Origin: Cichorium intybus
Lineage: Eukaryota > Streptophyta > Magnoliopsida > Asterales > Asteraceae
Assembly: GCA_023525715.1 (NCBI GenBank)
Contig: CM042013.1
Coordinates: 79,844,494-79,908,493, forward strand
Direction: 5' to 3'
DNA: 64,000 nucleotides
The translations under genes and the position numbers were made by a program. Positions 12,803 to 24,420 of the stretch are shown in pieces (the first letter of the stretch is position 1; the number at the start of each line of letters is the position of its first letter). The notes beneath the pieces were generated by a model. That model worked only from the letters and a program-made list of their open reading frames with translations, was not told the origin of the DNA and made no database searches.

Positions 12803-13625
12803 ATAGTTTGAGTGAATTAGAATTGAATAATTTCACTCCTAGACTTAAACTGTAGAAAAGTAGAAAATTATAAAAGTAGGATTTCTCTACATTGTAAGTG
12901 TAGAATCCTAAGTGTTATTAATAACAATAAAGTTTCAAGATTATGTAAATTATAATAATAAAAGTTTAAAGAGCCTTATGGCAAAGTTAATTAAGATATG
13001 AAGTGCTAAATTAAGCAGTTGTATGTATGTAAGAAGTAAGAATGATGTTAACACGCTAGGTGTTGATGTAAAAAGTTGTAAAGTACTATATGTACAAAAT
13101 GATATAAGACATGTATTTATAAAAGTAATACATGTAAGTTACAAAATGACAAAGGTAATAACCTTATGTGAATGTATGAAAGCTAGTAAGAAGCTATATG
13201 AAGTTTATAGAAGTTATGACGTAGAAGAAAAGCTTTAGTAGTATTAATAATAACACCTTTGATATAAAATGTTTTGTTGATATAAATTATGAAAGATAGA
13301 AAATTATTTGAGAATTAAAGATGAATGATAAGACAAATAAACAAGAACAAGGATTGACTTTTGAATAGTCAATTCTTCTAGTATATGTAAATATAAGAAG
13401 TTGTAAAACTTTTAAAGAAATGTATAAATGTAAGTTGTATGTATAATGTTTACTAGAAAAAGAAAGATATGAGATTTAATGCTAATTACAAAAAGGAAGT
13501 AATTAAAACATAGATTGACTTTTGGAAAGTCAATTTTCTATAATAAGAAAGTATGAAGTTATAAAACTTTTATAAGAACAGAGAGAAAGTAAATTATAAA
13601 TGTGAACTTTACTTAAGTAAGGGTG
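12803..13625 (+). other. Internal leader of the Ty3 element, no gag seen
   Basis: AT-rich, no recognisable domain. Two related phrases around TTGACTTTTGAATAGTCAATT (13355 and 13510) are palindromic. The gag-pol of the element is not in the window. Confidence 0.5.
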
Positions 13626-13738
13626 AGGGAGTAATGGGTTTTGAACCCATTCATCCCACGCGCCACGCCACCTTTTCTCTCTCCTCCCACTTCAATCTTT
13701 CATCATCTTTCCCAATCTTTCACCCATGAAAACAGTAC
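13626..13738. mobile_element. Possible end of a Harbinger-like remnant
   Basis: The stretch GAGTAATGGGTTTTGAACCC through CCCATGAAAACAGTAC joins across the Copia insertion to 21758 onward. That DNA matches, in reverse orientation, the NAM-remnant element at 41210-41620. The left boundary is not determined. Confidence 0.35.
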
Positions 13739-14148
13739 TGTTAGGATTCTAATTGTGATGAGATTTAATATCCGAAGTACTTATGCTCTTGTCCGACGCT
13801 TTTGGTGTATACGAAGTGAAGGTTGATACGAAGGGGTTGATGATACGAAGTCTACGTGCTTATCTGAAGACTATTACGTTTTGTGTTTATCTTTTGTGAT
13901 AGATAATGTCTAGGGTCTTTATGCTTATCTGTAACTAATTAGATTAAGTTTTTATCCAATTAGATCTTAGTATATAAACACCGTTAGCCCTAGATATTTA
14001 GTACGTACTCTTAGATCAGTCGCATATTCATTGTAATGTTCTTAATAGTTGCTCGTCATTAAAAAGACTTGGGGCACTATCCTTTTTACATTGAATACAA
14101 ATCATTCGACTGATTGAATACTCAAATACTTGTGTTCTCGTTGTTAGC

Positions 14149-15258
14149 TGACAACGCCTAGTGATATCAAGTATTTTAAGCGTTGTTGAGCCCTATTCTT
14201 GATGAAATTATATCAGATATATCTTGGTATTCTCACTTTTCGTGCCAGGACTTGTTTGGAAGAAAAGAATGAAAACAGGGACTAAAAGCGTGCAAATTGG
14301 AAAAGTTTGGAAAGGAATGAAAAATCAAGGAAATACGTACACGCACCGCTGGAATTAACAACACGCGATGGGGTCAAAGGCGGTGAACCAAATTCAAAGG
14401 CCGAGAAAACGGGATCTGATAAGTACGCGCGCCGCGGGATCCTCATATGCGCGGCGTGGCTGCGGTAAATTTCAACTATAAATAGAGGCATTTACAGCCG
14501 AAAACCCGAGCAAAACCCTGGTGAAGAATCGACCGTAGAGGCTCTTTGACTCCAAGAATTCGTTTTCAGCAACCATCTTTTGGCATTTCAGGTTTTATAA
14601 TTTAATTTCCTTTTGGTAGTAAGTAGCATTTGTAGCTAAAGTCTTTGGGAGTGACAACCTTTGGCTTTGAGCATTTTAGTTTTCTGTTTTACATCATTGG
14701 TTAGTGTATTGGACCACTGGAATTCAGTTTTGGTTAATGAAAATCATTTGGTTACAATTAATCTTAGTTTTTCGGTGTTTTGATGCTTGTGTTTGATTAT
14801 GTTTGTTTGTGTTGTGTTTGGATGTTATTTTGACCTTGTTTGGGACTGTTTCCTTTGCTGAAATCAGTAGCCAACTAGGTTAGCCTTAGGTATTGAACTT
14901 TGGCCAGTAACTGTTCAGTCGGGCTGTAGCTATTGGTTTAGGTTATACCTTCTTTTGTTTGGATGTTTTGGATGCCTTTGATTGCTTCTGATTCAGAGAT
15001 GCACTTCTGGTTTCAGAAAGTAACTAGGCTTGTTTGAGTTGAGTTTAGCTTATGCTTGGCTTGACTTTGTTTGATTATTGCTTTGGGTAGTTGAGAACTT
15101 AGAAACTAGGTCCTCCGACTGTAGCGTGACACTACAAGTTGGTAATCTGTCATCTGGTCTAACCACGAAGCTCCTGCGGATCGACCCTGACTACCACTGT
15201 GCTAGTGTGTGTGTTAGATTTTTCTTATTTTTGACCGCACAACGACCTAGGTATGTCA
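14149..15258. mobile_element. Solo LTR, 1110 bp
   Basis: Begins TGACAACGCC and ends GGTATGTCA, with perfect 5-bp duplications TTAGC at 14144-14148 and 15259-15263. It contains CTATAAATAGA at 14476-14486 and, about 60 bp upstream, a GC-rich palindromic block (GCGCGCCGCG then GCGCGGCG). The 3' part (TCGACCCTGACTACCACTG, then TTTTTGACCGCACAACGAC) is of Athila/Tat type. There is no internal region, as expected after LTR-LTR recombination. Confidence 0.9.
14476..14486 (+). promoter_or_regulatory. TATA box of solo LTR
   Basis: CTATAAATAGA, preceded by a palindromic GC-rich block at about 14423-14460. Confidence 0.55.
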
Positions 15259-15288
15259 TTAGCCTTGTTCTTAATTTGGTTTTACAAG

Positions 15289-15300
15289 TGGTATCAGAGC
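15289..15300 (+). other. Copia primer-binding site
   Basis: TGGTATCAGAGC two bases past the 5' LTR end, tRNA-Met type. Confidence 0.85.
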
Positions 15301-15433
15301 GGGTTGTTTGCTGATCTGATATTAAGATTAAATCCTTTTCTTTGATTCGTGGTTTCAAATTGTTCTTGAATCCACTCTTCCGTGTTTCAGAGTTTTAATA
15401 TTGATAATTTACCAGCAACGATCTAATCTTTCA

Positions 15434-18400
15434 ATGGCCTACAAGGCGAACAACGCTATGATGAACTACGCAGCCTTACTTGGTTCCAACAACAAGGCAC
15501 CTATTTTGATTCTCGAGCATTCCGATCAATCGGCTGATCGTATGGAGGATCACTTATCAGGTATCGATAAAGATATTCTGAGATCACTGAAGGAAGGACC
15601 GTTTACTGTTAATGTTCAGGCTAGATTTGCTGCCAAATCTGGTGGAACTACAACTCCTCCTGTTGATACTGAAGCTGTGATTGCTGCAAACAAGAAGAAG
15701 ATCGAGAATGACAAAAGATGCATGCGAGAATTGAAAAGTGGTCTACCTCTTGTTGCCTTCAATCTGGTTCGAAGATCAAAATCTGCAAAAGAGATTTGGG
15801 ATAGACTGAAGATGCGATACGAAGGTAGTGATGTCATGAAAAAGAGCAAAGTCAACAACATTCTGCTTGATTTCAGCAACTTTAAACAACTGGATAATGA
15901 GAAGATTGATCAGATGTTCGAAAGGTTTACTGATGTGGTGTATGAACTAGAGAAACATAGAGTATCAAAGACTTTTCATGAAACAAACTTTCGATTCATG
16001 CAATGTCTCCGAAGGGAGTGGAAGCAAATCACTATGATGGTGAGAGCTCATGAGAAGATCAACTCCTACTCGCTCGAAGAACTCTACAATCTACTCAAAT
16101 CATACGATTATGATGTTCTAGATGAAGCTGGTGATCCACCGAATATTGGCACTCTTGCTTTTGTTTCAAAAACTGAATTCGATGATATCACTGATGCTGA
16201 TGATGAAGGTGAAGAGGATGAAGAAAGTGATACGAAGGCACTATACTCCAACAACAACAGGAACTTTCAGAAACGACCACAGAACAAACCTAACTTCAAC
16301 CGAAACTTCAACAATGGAAAACAGCCAACTAAACCCGCTGAATACTCCAAGCCGAAGTCTGATGCAACTCCTCAACCTGAAAAGACGTTGTTAGGTGATT
16401 CTGGTTACGACTGTAACTATTGCTTTGGAAAGAATCATTTAGCCAAAGACTGCATGCTGAAGAAAGCAAATGAGAAGAAGGAACGAGTCAAAGATGAAGC
16501 ATACTATACGAAGAAGCTGGAAGAGGTTCGTGCGAAGACTCAAAGCCTGTCACTCATTGCTCCTAATAGTGGAGATGGTACTTACCAGATTTGGTCGTCT
16601 GGTTCGGATGACGATGAAATCCGCAGACCTACTCATGGGGCAATGTTTGCTGCATATACCGGCCATGGTATATGGTCTGAAGAGGAGAGTTCGGATGAAG
16701 AGGAAGAAAGCAAGATAACTAGTGTCTGTCTGATGGCACAAGGAACAAACTCTTCGTCCAATGCTCGCCTTACCATTCCAGAACATATATTACTTTTACT
16801 TCAAAACTTTAACGTTCCTGAAGAACTTTTTATTAATGACCTTAACGAAATTACTTCTGAATGTCTGCATATGAATCAACTACTTGTTTCAGCAAATAGT
16901 GATGCGTGTCAGGCAAAGGATGAAGTAACTTCACTCAAGGCCAAGCTAGAAGGAATGCGTGGGGCATTAGAAAAGAGTCAATTAAGGATAGATATTTTAG
17001 AAGAAAGTAGGGAACAGTACATGAAAAACAATGAATTGTTTTTAAAACAAATGAATATTTTTTGTGAAACCGCTAAACGTTTATATGCATATATTACACG
17101 TATTTATCATTCTTCTGATATTTCTTTGGATCATCATAAAGAATTACTATCCTTTATTGAGTTTAAGTTACAAGATGTAGATTCTATTTCATATGAATGC
17201 GAATCTATTGTTTCATCAATTGAAATTCCAAACCCAACTTATGCTCATGGTATTGTTCCATTCGATATTTTTTTAAGTCCTGATGATTTATTAAAAGGAA
17301 TGGATAAATCTATACACATAATTCCTCTAGCAAATAAAAGTGATTCTGTGAATATTATTGTTGATGCCTCTGAAAATGACTCTGATTCTGATTCTGATAT
17401 TGAAGAAATAGACTGTAGTGATTTATCACAAAATAAATCTTCATCAGTCTGTTCTTCAAAATCTGAATCTAAAGGAAGTACCAATACTCATCAAGAAAAT
17501 TCTCCTAAGATTAAAAAGATCTCTTCGGATGATAAAACTAAAACTTTTCAAATTCTTAACACTTCGGATACCTACTCAGAATACGTGAATAATAAATCCA
17601 AAAGACTTGTCGAACAAGCATGTACGTATCCAAAAGTTGCAAACTTTAAAAATACATTTTTTATTAAAAAGGGTGTAAAACTTGAAGATAATTGCGAACT
17701 TCTGTCACTCATGAAAGAAGACAATACAACTGTCACAGCCGAAAGTTTTTTCTCATCTGATAAAATGCTCGAAAACACTTTGAATGCTGAGATGGAATTT
17801 AAAATAGATAAACGAAAACAAGATATGCATCAGATGAAAAATACTTTCAGACGTCAAAATAATCAAATCTTTTCGAACAATCGCAGTTTTTCAAACAATC
17901 AAAATGTTTCAAACAATCGAAATGTTTCAAACAATCGAAAATTTTCAAACAATGGAAATGTTTCGAATAATCGAAATGTTTCAAACAATCGAAAATTTCC
18001 AAATAATCGAAATTCTTCAAATAATAGAAACTTCATAACAAATAAAAATCAAATAAAGACTCAATCTTCAGTTGAAAAGCATAAACAATTTTACGATAAC
18101 AGACGAAGAAAGAACTATCGTGATTCTCAAAACAAAAAGAAAGCATTCCAACATCAACAAAAGTCTTTTAAAGCCAAAAACTCTTCAATAACACCTAACA
18201 AAATCACTTTTGAACCTGCAAAACCTATCTGTTCAAACAAAAAGTTCGAAAAAGTAACTAAGAAAACTTTTACTAAGGGAAGCAACCTAGTTGATACGTT
18301 TCATGTTTGGCTTGATAAGAACATGGATTTGTTTAAAGATAAAAGCTTAACAATTCAAGACTTTAAACTTGCTTATGAAGAGTTCTTATGCGAATCTACT

Positions 18401-18496
18401 CAATGTAGTACTTCGTCTGAGAAATCTTTACTTTCAAACAGAAAATGGGTTCCTGTGAAACCAAATCCACCTTCAACAATGTGTCCTAAAGAGTAA
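15434..18496 (+). CDS. Copia gag with long C-terminal extension
   Basis: About 1020 residues from the first ATG (MAYKANN). The open frame extends upstream to 15401, but only with a TTG. The N-terminal third is a Copia-type gag (UBN2-like, with KSAKEIWDRLKMRYEG around residue 115). A CCHC zinc knuckle, CNYCFGKNHLAKDC, lies at about residues 327-340. Acidic patches flank the knuckle. A helical, probably coiled-coil, stretch follows near residues 500-560. Residues 814-867 are nine copies of a hexapeptide of the form SNNRNV or SNNRKF. A TAA ends the frame before the protease, and sense resembling the gag-pol linker continues past it. The length is far above that of a usual Copia gag. Confidence 0.85.
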   Translation: MAYKANNAMMNYAALLGSNNKAPILILEHSDQSADRMEDHLSGIDKDILRSLKEGPFTVNVQARFAAKSGGTTTPPVDTEAVIAANKKKIENDKRCMRELKSGLPLVAFNLVRRSKSAKEIWDRLKMRYEGSDVMKKSKVNNILLDFSNFKQLDNEKIDQMFERFTDVVYELEKHRVSKTFHETNFRFMQCLRREWKQITMMVRAHEKINSYSLEELYNLLKSYDYDVLDEAGDPPNIGTLAFVSKTEFDDITDADDEGEEDEESDTKALYSNNNRNFQKRPQNKPNFNRNFNNGKQPTKPAEYSKPKSDATPQPEKTLLGDSGYDCNYCFGKNHLAKDCMLKKANEKKERVKDEAYYTKKLEEVRAKTQSLSLIAPNSGDGTYQIWSSGSDDDEIRRPTHGAMFAAYTGHGIWSEEESSDEEEESKITSVCLMAQGTNSSSNARLTIPEHILLLLQNFNVPEELFINDLNEITSECLHMNQLLVSANSDACQAKDEVTSLKAKLEGMRGALEKSQLRIDILEESREQYMKNNELFLKQMNIFCETAKRLYAYITRIYHSSDISLDHHKELLSFIEFKLQDVDSISYECESIVSSIEIPNPTYAHGIVPFDIFLSPDDLLKGMDKSIHIIPLANKSDSVNIIVDASENDSDSDSDIEEIDCSDLSQNKSSSVCSSKSESKGSTNTHQENSPKIKKISSDDKTKTFQILNTSDTYSEYVNNKSKRLVEQACTYPKVANFKNTFFIKKGVKLEDNCELLSLMKEDNTTVTAESFFSSDKMLENTLNAEMEFKIDKRKQDMHQMKNTFRRQNNQIFSNNRSFSNNQNVSNNRNVSNNRKFSNNGNVSNNRNVSNNRKFPNNRNSSNNRNFITNKNQIKTQSSVEKHKQFYDNRRRKNYRDSQNKKKAFQHQQKSFKAKNSSITPNKITFEPAKPICSNKKFEKVTKKTFTKGSNLVDTFHVWLDKNMDLFKDKSLTIQDFKLAYEEFLCESTQCSTSSEKSLLSNRKWVPVKPNPPSTMCPKE
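17873..18034 (+). repeat. 18-bp coding minisatellite (nine units)
   Basis: Nine tandem 18-bp units of the type TCAAACAATCGAAATGTT encode S/P-N-N-R/Q/G-x-x. Variation is mostly at positions 4-6 of the hexapeptide. The stretch is Asn-rich, basic and probably disordered. Confidence 0.9.
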
Positions 18497-18695
18497 AAAC
18501 AAAAGAAAATTTTGAAATGGGTTCCAAATGTCACTAAAACTCAAATAAATGAACCCTCCATTGAATCAAATATTGCTTCAACTTCTGGCAATAAAAAGGA
18601 TGATATGATCGCTTCATGGATCTATGATCCGAATACTTACCCCTAAGGACCCAAGCCATGTTGGGTACCTGAACTCTCTCTCTAAATTGTAGGTA

Positions 18696-20387
18696 ATGAT
18701 CGATAAGCAGTACGATAAGGAATGGTATATCGACAGTGGCTGCTCACAACACATGACGGGGAGGATAGAGTACTTAAGGGACTTCAGAAGTTTAGAAGAT
18801 GGAGGAGATGTAAAGTTTGGAAACAACGAAACATGTCCCATAAAAGGTTATGGAAAAATCACTAATGGTAAATTCACTATAAATAGAGTTGCTTATGTAG
18901 AAGGATTAAAGCACAATTTAGTGAGTGTCTCTCAACTAGTTGTGGGGACTGTTTTAAAAGTTTCATTCGACGAAGCTGGTAGTGTGATCAACAAGAAAAA
19001 GACCAAGGAAGTCTTGCTAAAATCTTCAAGGAAGGGTGAAATGTATCCACTGGATATGAAGCCAATTGTTGGACCACCTTTCATATGTATACTCTCAAAA
19101 GCCCCTTCGGATCTCAGCTGGTTATGGCATCGCAGGCTATCTCATCTGAACTTCAAAAATATCAACAAGCTGGTTGCTCTTGACCTTGTCCGAGGTATGC
19201 CAACACTGAAATTTGATAATGACACGTTGTGTGCTGCTTGCGAACATGGGAAGCAAAAACGTCAAGCTCATCTGATTACCATAGACTCCAAGATCACTGA
19301 ACCTCTTGAATTACTACACATTGATCTTTGTGGTCCCTCAACGGTTGAATCTCTTGGCGGAAAGAAATACATATTAGTTATCGTGGATGACTTTTCACGA
19401 TTCACATGGGTAATCTTTCTACGACAAAAGCCAGACACACCAGCAGAACTCATAGCCTTCATCAAGAAAATCGAGCTTCATTTAAAGAAACATGTACGAG
19501 CAATCCGAATTGACAATGGCACCGAATTCTAAAACCATACAATTGACTTGTATCTGAAGGAGAAGGGGATCACTCATAATTTTTCTGCCCCTTATACTCC
19601 ACAACAAAATGGTGTAGTTGAGCGAAGAAACAGATCATTATGCGAAGCTGCAAGGACCATGCTTGACTATGCGAATCTTCGAATGTATTTTTGGGCTGAA
19701 GCTGTTGCAACAACATGCTACACTCAAAATCGTTCATACATTCATAGACGCTTCAACATCACTCCGTACGAAGTCATCAATAAAAGGAAACCAAATGTCA
19801 AATACTTCCATGTATTCGGGTGCCGATGTTTCATTATGAGACTCAAACCTGGTACTACGAAGTTTGCATCAAAATCCGATGATGGTGTATTCCTAGGATA
19901 TTCACACTCTGCAAAAGCTTATCGATTACTAAACAAGACAACGAGGAAGATTGTGGAAACATTCAATCTGACGTTTGACGATCATTATATCAAGAAATCA
20001 GATAATCTCTTTCCTCGTTCTTCCATATTTCCAGAACAACCAACCGAAGTCATCCCTCTGGACTCCTTCAATCTTGATTTCTCCTTCTTATTTGACAGTC
20101 CTGCTCATGCAATCGATGCTGAAGCAAATGCAACAGACAATAATATAACAGAAATCAACAAGCTTACCGATGATCATCCCACCAACGGACAATCAACAAA
20201 TAAGTACTCTTCGGTCGAGGGGGAGTCAGAGACAACTTATCAAAAGGATCCTTCGGTTGATGGGGAGTATGATTCATCCAACCCAAAGGATCCTTCAGTT
20301 GAAGAAGAAACTACACCGTCTAGTACATCTAATCCGAAAGAAGGCAGAGGAATACGAAAAGTTAAGGCATTTGTACGCGATCTCTAG
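18696..20387 (+). pseudogene. Copia protease and integrase, one internal stop
   Basis: Starts with the protease motif WYIDSGCSQHMTG. The GAG-pre-integrase zinc finger (H-x4-H...CAAC) is near 19130-19250. The integrase core follows, with its acidic residues in HIDLCGPS and IRIDNGTEF, and then TPQQNGVVERRN. A TAA at 19530-19532 interrupts the frame right after NGTEF, and the same frame resumes at once. The frame closes at 20385-20387, after an acidic linker with repeated DPSVDGEYDSS-like phrases. There is no reverse transcriptase after it. It is also out of frame with gag, so the element cannot make a normal polyprotein. Confidence 0.88.
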
Positions 20388-21285
20388 AGATAGGGCTGGA
20401 AAGAAAGAAGTCTTGGGTCCAGTATACAAAATCTGGACATACGAGACGATTATGAATTTGGCCTTTACCACTGTGGAAGTATTTGATCGGTTGCCACTTG
20501 TATCGTTCAGTGATGAAAATACAAGAGAGTTGCAACTGGATATTCCATTCAATCCGAAACTATTTGCTGCTAATGTCTATGATGTTGAGTTTGATCCAGT
20601 CGAGAAAAGAAACTTTCAAGAGCAAAAAGCTAGGTTTCATGCGAACCTTGCTGCTGATCAAACCGATGTCTGGTCCTGCTTGAAGATTGTTGGGATTGAC
20701 CGAATAGAGACCTGACCACTATTCGAAGATATATATCAGAACTTCACCTATCATGTCCGAAGAGGTGAACAGAAGATAGAGAGTTCATTCATTGTTGCTG
20801 ATTTTCCACTCATGAACCCAAACGACTTCGTGGTACTATTTGAAAGAGTTTACAGCCTGACTCAAGTAAGAATCTCACATCAAGTTGGTCTTACTAAAGG
20901 TCAGAGGATCATTGGAAGATTTATGGGTTCATATCTTCGAAACTTCGCCGTGTATGACTTGGAAATTGCAAAACTTTTTAAGCAATCTGTTCCAGCTGCT
21001 GACAAAGAGTTAACTGGCATAGACAAAATCAGTGATGAAAAGATTCTTCAGAAACCATGGGGAGTAGTTTATAAGGGAAAGCTCACCAAGAAAAGTCCAT
21101 TGAAAAAGCTGTTCTTTGATATGGATGAAAAAGAGAAGTTTCCTTCAACGTTTTTGGAAGGAATAATAGCCAGAGTGACGGTGAATAATGAGAACTCAGA
21201 TGATGCGACGCTTGAGCTATGCACACATCTGAAGTGGTGGCTACAGGTTCAGAGGGAATTGAGCAAAGCCTTTCGTATGTTATAG
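20388..21285 (+). pseudogene. Unrecognised ~300-residue frame replacing RT/RNase H
   Basis: One reading frame with a single internal TGA (20713-20715). The first part includes VYKIWTYETIMNLAFTTVEV and runs to VGIDRIET. The second part runs from PLFEDIYQNFTYHVRRG to QRELSKAFRML. It is mixed alpha/beta by composition, with no signal peptide or clear membrane segment and no RT YVDD or RNase H motif. It lies between integrase and the polypurine tract, where some plant Copia lineages carry an extra ORF. I do not recognise the family. It could be a lineage-specific ORF left by an RT deletion, or captured host sequence. Confidence 0.6.
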
Positions 21286-21324
21286 ACTTCGGATACCTGA
21301 CATCTTCACCACAAAGGGGGAGAA

Positions 21325-21757
21325 TGCTAGGATTCTAATTGTGATGAGATTTAATATCCGAAGTACTTATGCTCTTGTCCGAAGCTTTTGGTGTATACGA
21401 AGTGAAGGTTGATACGAAGCCGTTGATGATATGAAGTCTACGTGCTTATCTGAAGGCTGTTACGTTTTGTGTTTATCTTTTGTGATAGATAATGTCTAGG
21501 GTCTTTATGCTTATATGTAACTAATTGGATTAAGTGTTTATCCAATTAGATCTTAGTATATAAACACAGTTAGCCCTAGATATTTAGTACGTACTCTTAG
21601 ATCAGTAGCATATTCATTGTAATGTTCTTAATAGTTGCTCGTCATTAAAAAGACTTGGAGCACTATCCTTTTTACATTGAATACAAATCATTCGACTGAT
21701 TGAATACTCAAATACTTGTGTTCTCGTTGTTAGCCTTGTTCTTAATTTGGTTTTACA
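21325..21757 (+). mobile_element. 3' LTR of the Copia at 13739
   Basis: Uninterrupted 433-bp LTR, TGCTAGGATTC to TTGGTTTTACA, directly after the polypurine tract and followed by the AGTAC duplication. Confidence 0.93.
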
Positions 21758-22175
<418 letters not shown>

Positions 22176-22354
22176 GTTCAAGTGGGTTCATGAAACCACA
22201 TCCCAACCCACTCATCCCATCTTTCGCGAACCCGCATGGGAGGGGGCAGTGGTACCGATGGTACCGGCTGTACGACCGAGCCCACGCTTGATCTTTCTTG
22301 AAACCGCTCCATCTTTCTCACTACACCGTGCACCCTAAGAAGGATAAAAGAAAG

Positions 22355-22580
22355 CATGCAATCATTTCATTTGGATAAGGATAATCCAAATTCATTGAAT
22401 GTACATACATGTAATAGAAAGTACATATGCAATCATTTCATTTGTATAAAGACAATCCAAATTCATTGAATCTACATACGTATAATATAAAGTACATATG
22501 AAATCATTTCATTTAGATATGACAATCCAAGTTCATTGAATAATTAGTACATATGAAATCATTTCATTTGGATACGAACA
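22355..22580. repeat. Four imperfect tandem units of 55-72 bp
   Basis: Each unit starts near ATCATTTCATTTGGATA, continues with CAATCCAAATTCATTGAAT, and ends AGTACATATG. Units decay toward the right. Non-coding. Confidence 0.75.
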
Positions 22581-23852
22581 ATAAAATTCTAATTCATGCA
22601 TACGCGTTACATTGAATTGATTAATTGTACATATGTGTTTACAATTTGAGAATTTGTACACTTGGGCTTAGTTACAAGACTACGTGTGAAATTTGAAGAT
22701 ATCTAAGCTTTTATATTTGTATGGATTCATTGAACTTAAATTCAATATTGGAGTATAAATAGACATAGAACCAAATATTTTCTATCGAACATAGGTTTGT
22801 ATCGTAATGAAGATTTGAGCGATCATGGATTATAATTAGTCATAGAAAAAGCTGGAATCATAGAGATTTTAAAGATAAAAGAGACATGATTTGGACTATT
22901 TGAGAAGTGAGACACACATGAGTTGTATTAGGTGAGTACATGTGGATTTCCCAAACGGGGGTACATGGCAAAATAAATATTTTGAATCAAATAACTATTT
23001 TGAAAAGTAAGCTAGTTCTTTTAAATAATTTATGAAAGTTAAAAGCATATTATACGTCTTTTTACTTAAATGCTTTTAAGGTTATTACGGCTTTATATTT
23101 GTGATGATGGATATTTATATTATGAAAAGTTGTTATTTTATGCATGACATGGCATATGTATGTGATTGAGTCACAGAAAGAAAAGTGGTGATCATGCATA
23201 CATTGAGTGTGAATTTAATAGTTAATAAAGAATAATTGGCTAGTCTAAGATGTCCCGAGAAGGGATAATCAAGACTCTACTGGGTGGTACCCCCCCCCTT
23301 GCGAAGTAGACGTTTATAAAAGGAGGCTATAATAGGATGATTTGTTCACCTATCATGGTAAGTTGAAAAGTGTCACACCAATGTGACACGGTCCTATAAG
23401 GGCCTAGAGGCGGTACATAACTGTAAGTTTGCATTGAGTGTGATCATGAATTTGTATAGTTTGCTTCTTGTATGAATTATGATTTTAGTAAAATATGTTT
23501 ATCAGTTGTGTTTGATAATATATTGTGTCTAAACCCAAGTATCTCAAGAGACAATATTTGTCTTACGTATTTCTCCATGTATCTCAGGATCATGAACGAG
23601 AGGTTATAAGATGACAAGATAATAAAAGTAGACTTTTTGGAGATAGAAAAAGGAAAAGCTTTCTTTATGTAAGTCTACTGCTTTAGTATGATTTTATTTT
23701 GATAATAAGTTGTAACACCTAGTGTCGGTTTGTTTTTTGAAACAAACACTATGATATTTTTGTGGGACCATATTTTTCCAAATTATGACTTTTAGTTATA
23801 AATGTTTTGAAAACCATAGTACTTTAAATGTCTCAAAAAGTAGGGTGTTACA
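22581..23852 (+). mobile_element. Right part of a second Ty3-type LTR (left end not found)
   Basis: Ends AGTAGGGTGTTACA. It contains phrases parallel to the 8742-12787 LTR: GTCTAAACCCAAGTATCTCAAGAG followed by TCTTACGTAT near 23530, compared with 12475. The sequence differs enough to be another family. An inverted TGTAACACC (23712) pairs with the terminal GGTGTTACA. After 23852 the outer Copia resumes inside its RT region. Confidence 0.5.
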
Positions 23853-24420
23853 CATATACTTCTGCTATAGGATCGATCATGTGTGCCATGACATGTATTT
23901 GTCCTGATCTCTTATATGCTTTGAGCATAGTCAATCAGTTTCGGGAAAACTCTAGCAGAGTCATTGGACGATGGTTGAGAAGATTATTGAGCATATGAGA
24001 AAATCGAGAGATACGTTTAGCACATATAAAGAGTGGTAACTTGGAAAAGTACCAAACTAAAATCGATGGCCGACTCCACATGCGAGCCCATGTATATTAC
24101 AACTAGTGAAACTGTAAAAGAGACTACATGGTAGAAGGATTTCATTGGTAATATGGGTGTTGTCCTTAAAATCAGTGAACTCATTGAAATCTTCTGTGAT
24201 ACCGAGGGTGCAGTATCCTTGACTAAGGAACCCGTGGACCATGGAAGTCGGAGCACAAACTTAGGGAGTATCATCATGTCTCATAAATGAGTTGAGGAAG
24301 GAGACATTGTAGTGAGTAGGGTATCATCGGAAGAGTATCCGACTGATCGCTTTACGAAGGCGTTGACATGGACCAAACATGAAGGTCATACTGGGTCCAT
24401 AGGCGTTGAATTTGTGAGAA
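23853..24420 (+). pseudogene. Decayed Copia RT end and RNase H
   Basis: Broken frames recall the Copia pol C-terminus: AIGSIMCAMTCICPDLLYAL, then NMGVVLKISELIEIFCDTEGA, then SSEEYPTDRFTKALTW near the end. Stops and frameshifts occur throughout. The orientation and distance to the 3' LTR fit the outer Copia. Everything upstream of this RT segment is missing. Confidence 0.7.

Larger units (their letters stand above)
13739..15286 (+). mobile_element. 5' LTR of the Copia at 13739, split by a solo LTR
   Basis: Matches the 433-bp 3' LTR in two blocks, 13739-14148 and 15259-15286. The 1110 bp between are foreign and flanked by TTAGC. Confidence 0.92.
13739..21757 (+). mobile_element. Copia element lacking reverse transcriptase
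   Basis: LTRs run TGTTAGGATTC...TTTTACA (13739-15286, with an insert) and TGCTAGGATTC...TTTTACA (21325-21757, 433 bp). A perfect AGTAC target duplication flanks it (13734-13738 and 21758-21762). Primer site TGGTATCAGAGC is at 15289, and polypurine tract AAAGGGGGAGAA at 21313-21324. I count about 13 LTR differences (near 3%), so the insertion is not recent. Gag, protease and integrase are present. RT and RNase H are absent, and an unknown frame occupies that position. Confidence 0.93.

Noticed and set aside
15616..17778. Minus-strand frames under the gag of the 13739 Copia
   Set aside because: Antisense shadows, with no start context or domain.
20170..20387. Start of the 181-residue frame at 20170
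   Set aside because: Before 20388 it is out of frame with integrase and is a shadow. Only the part after 20388 may be real.
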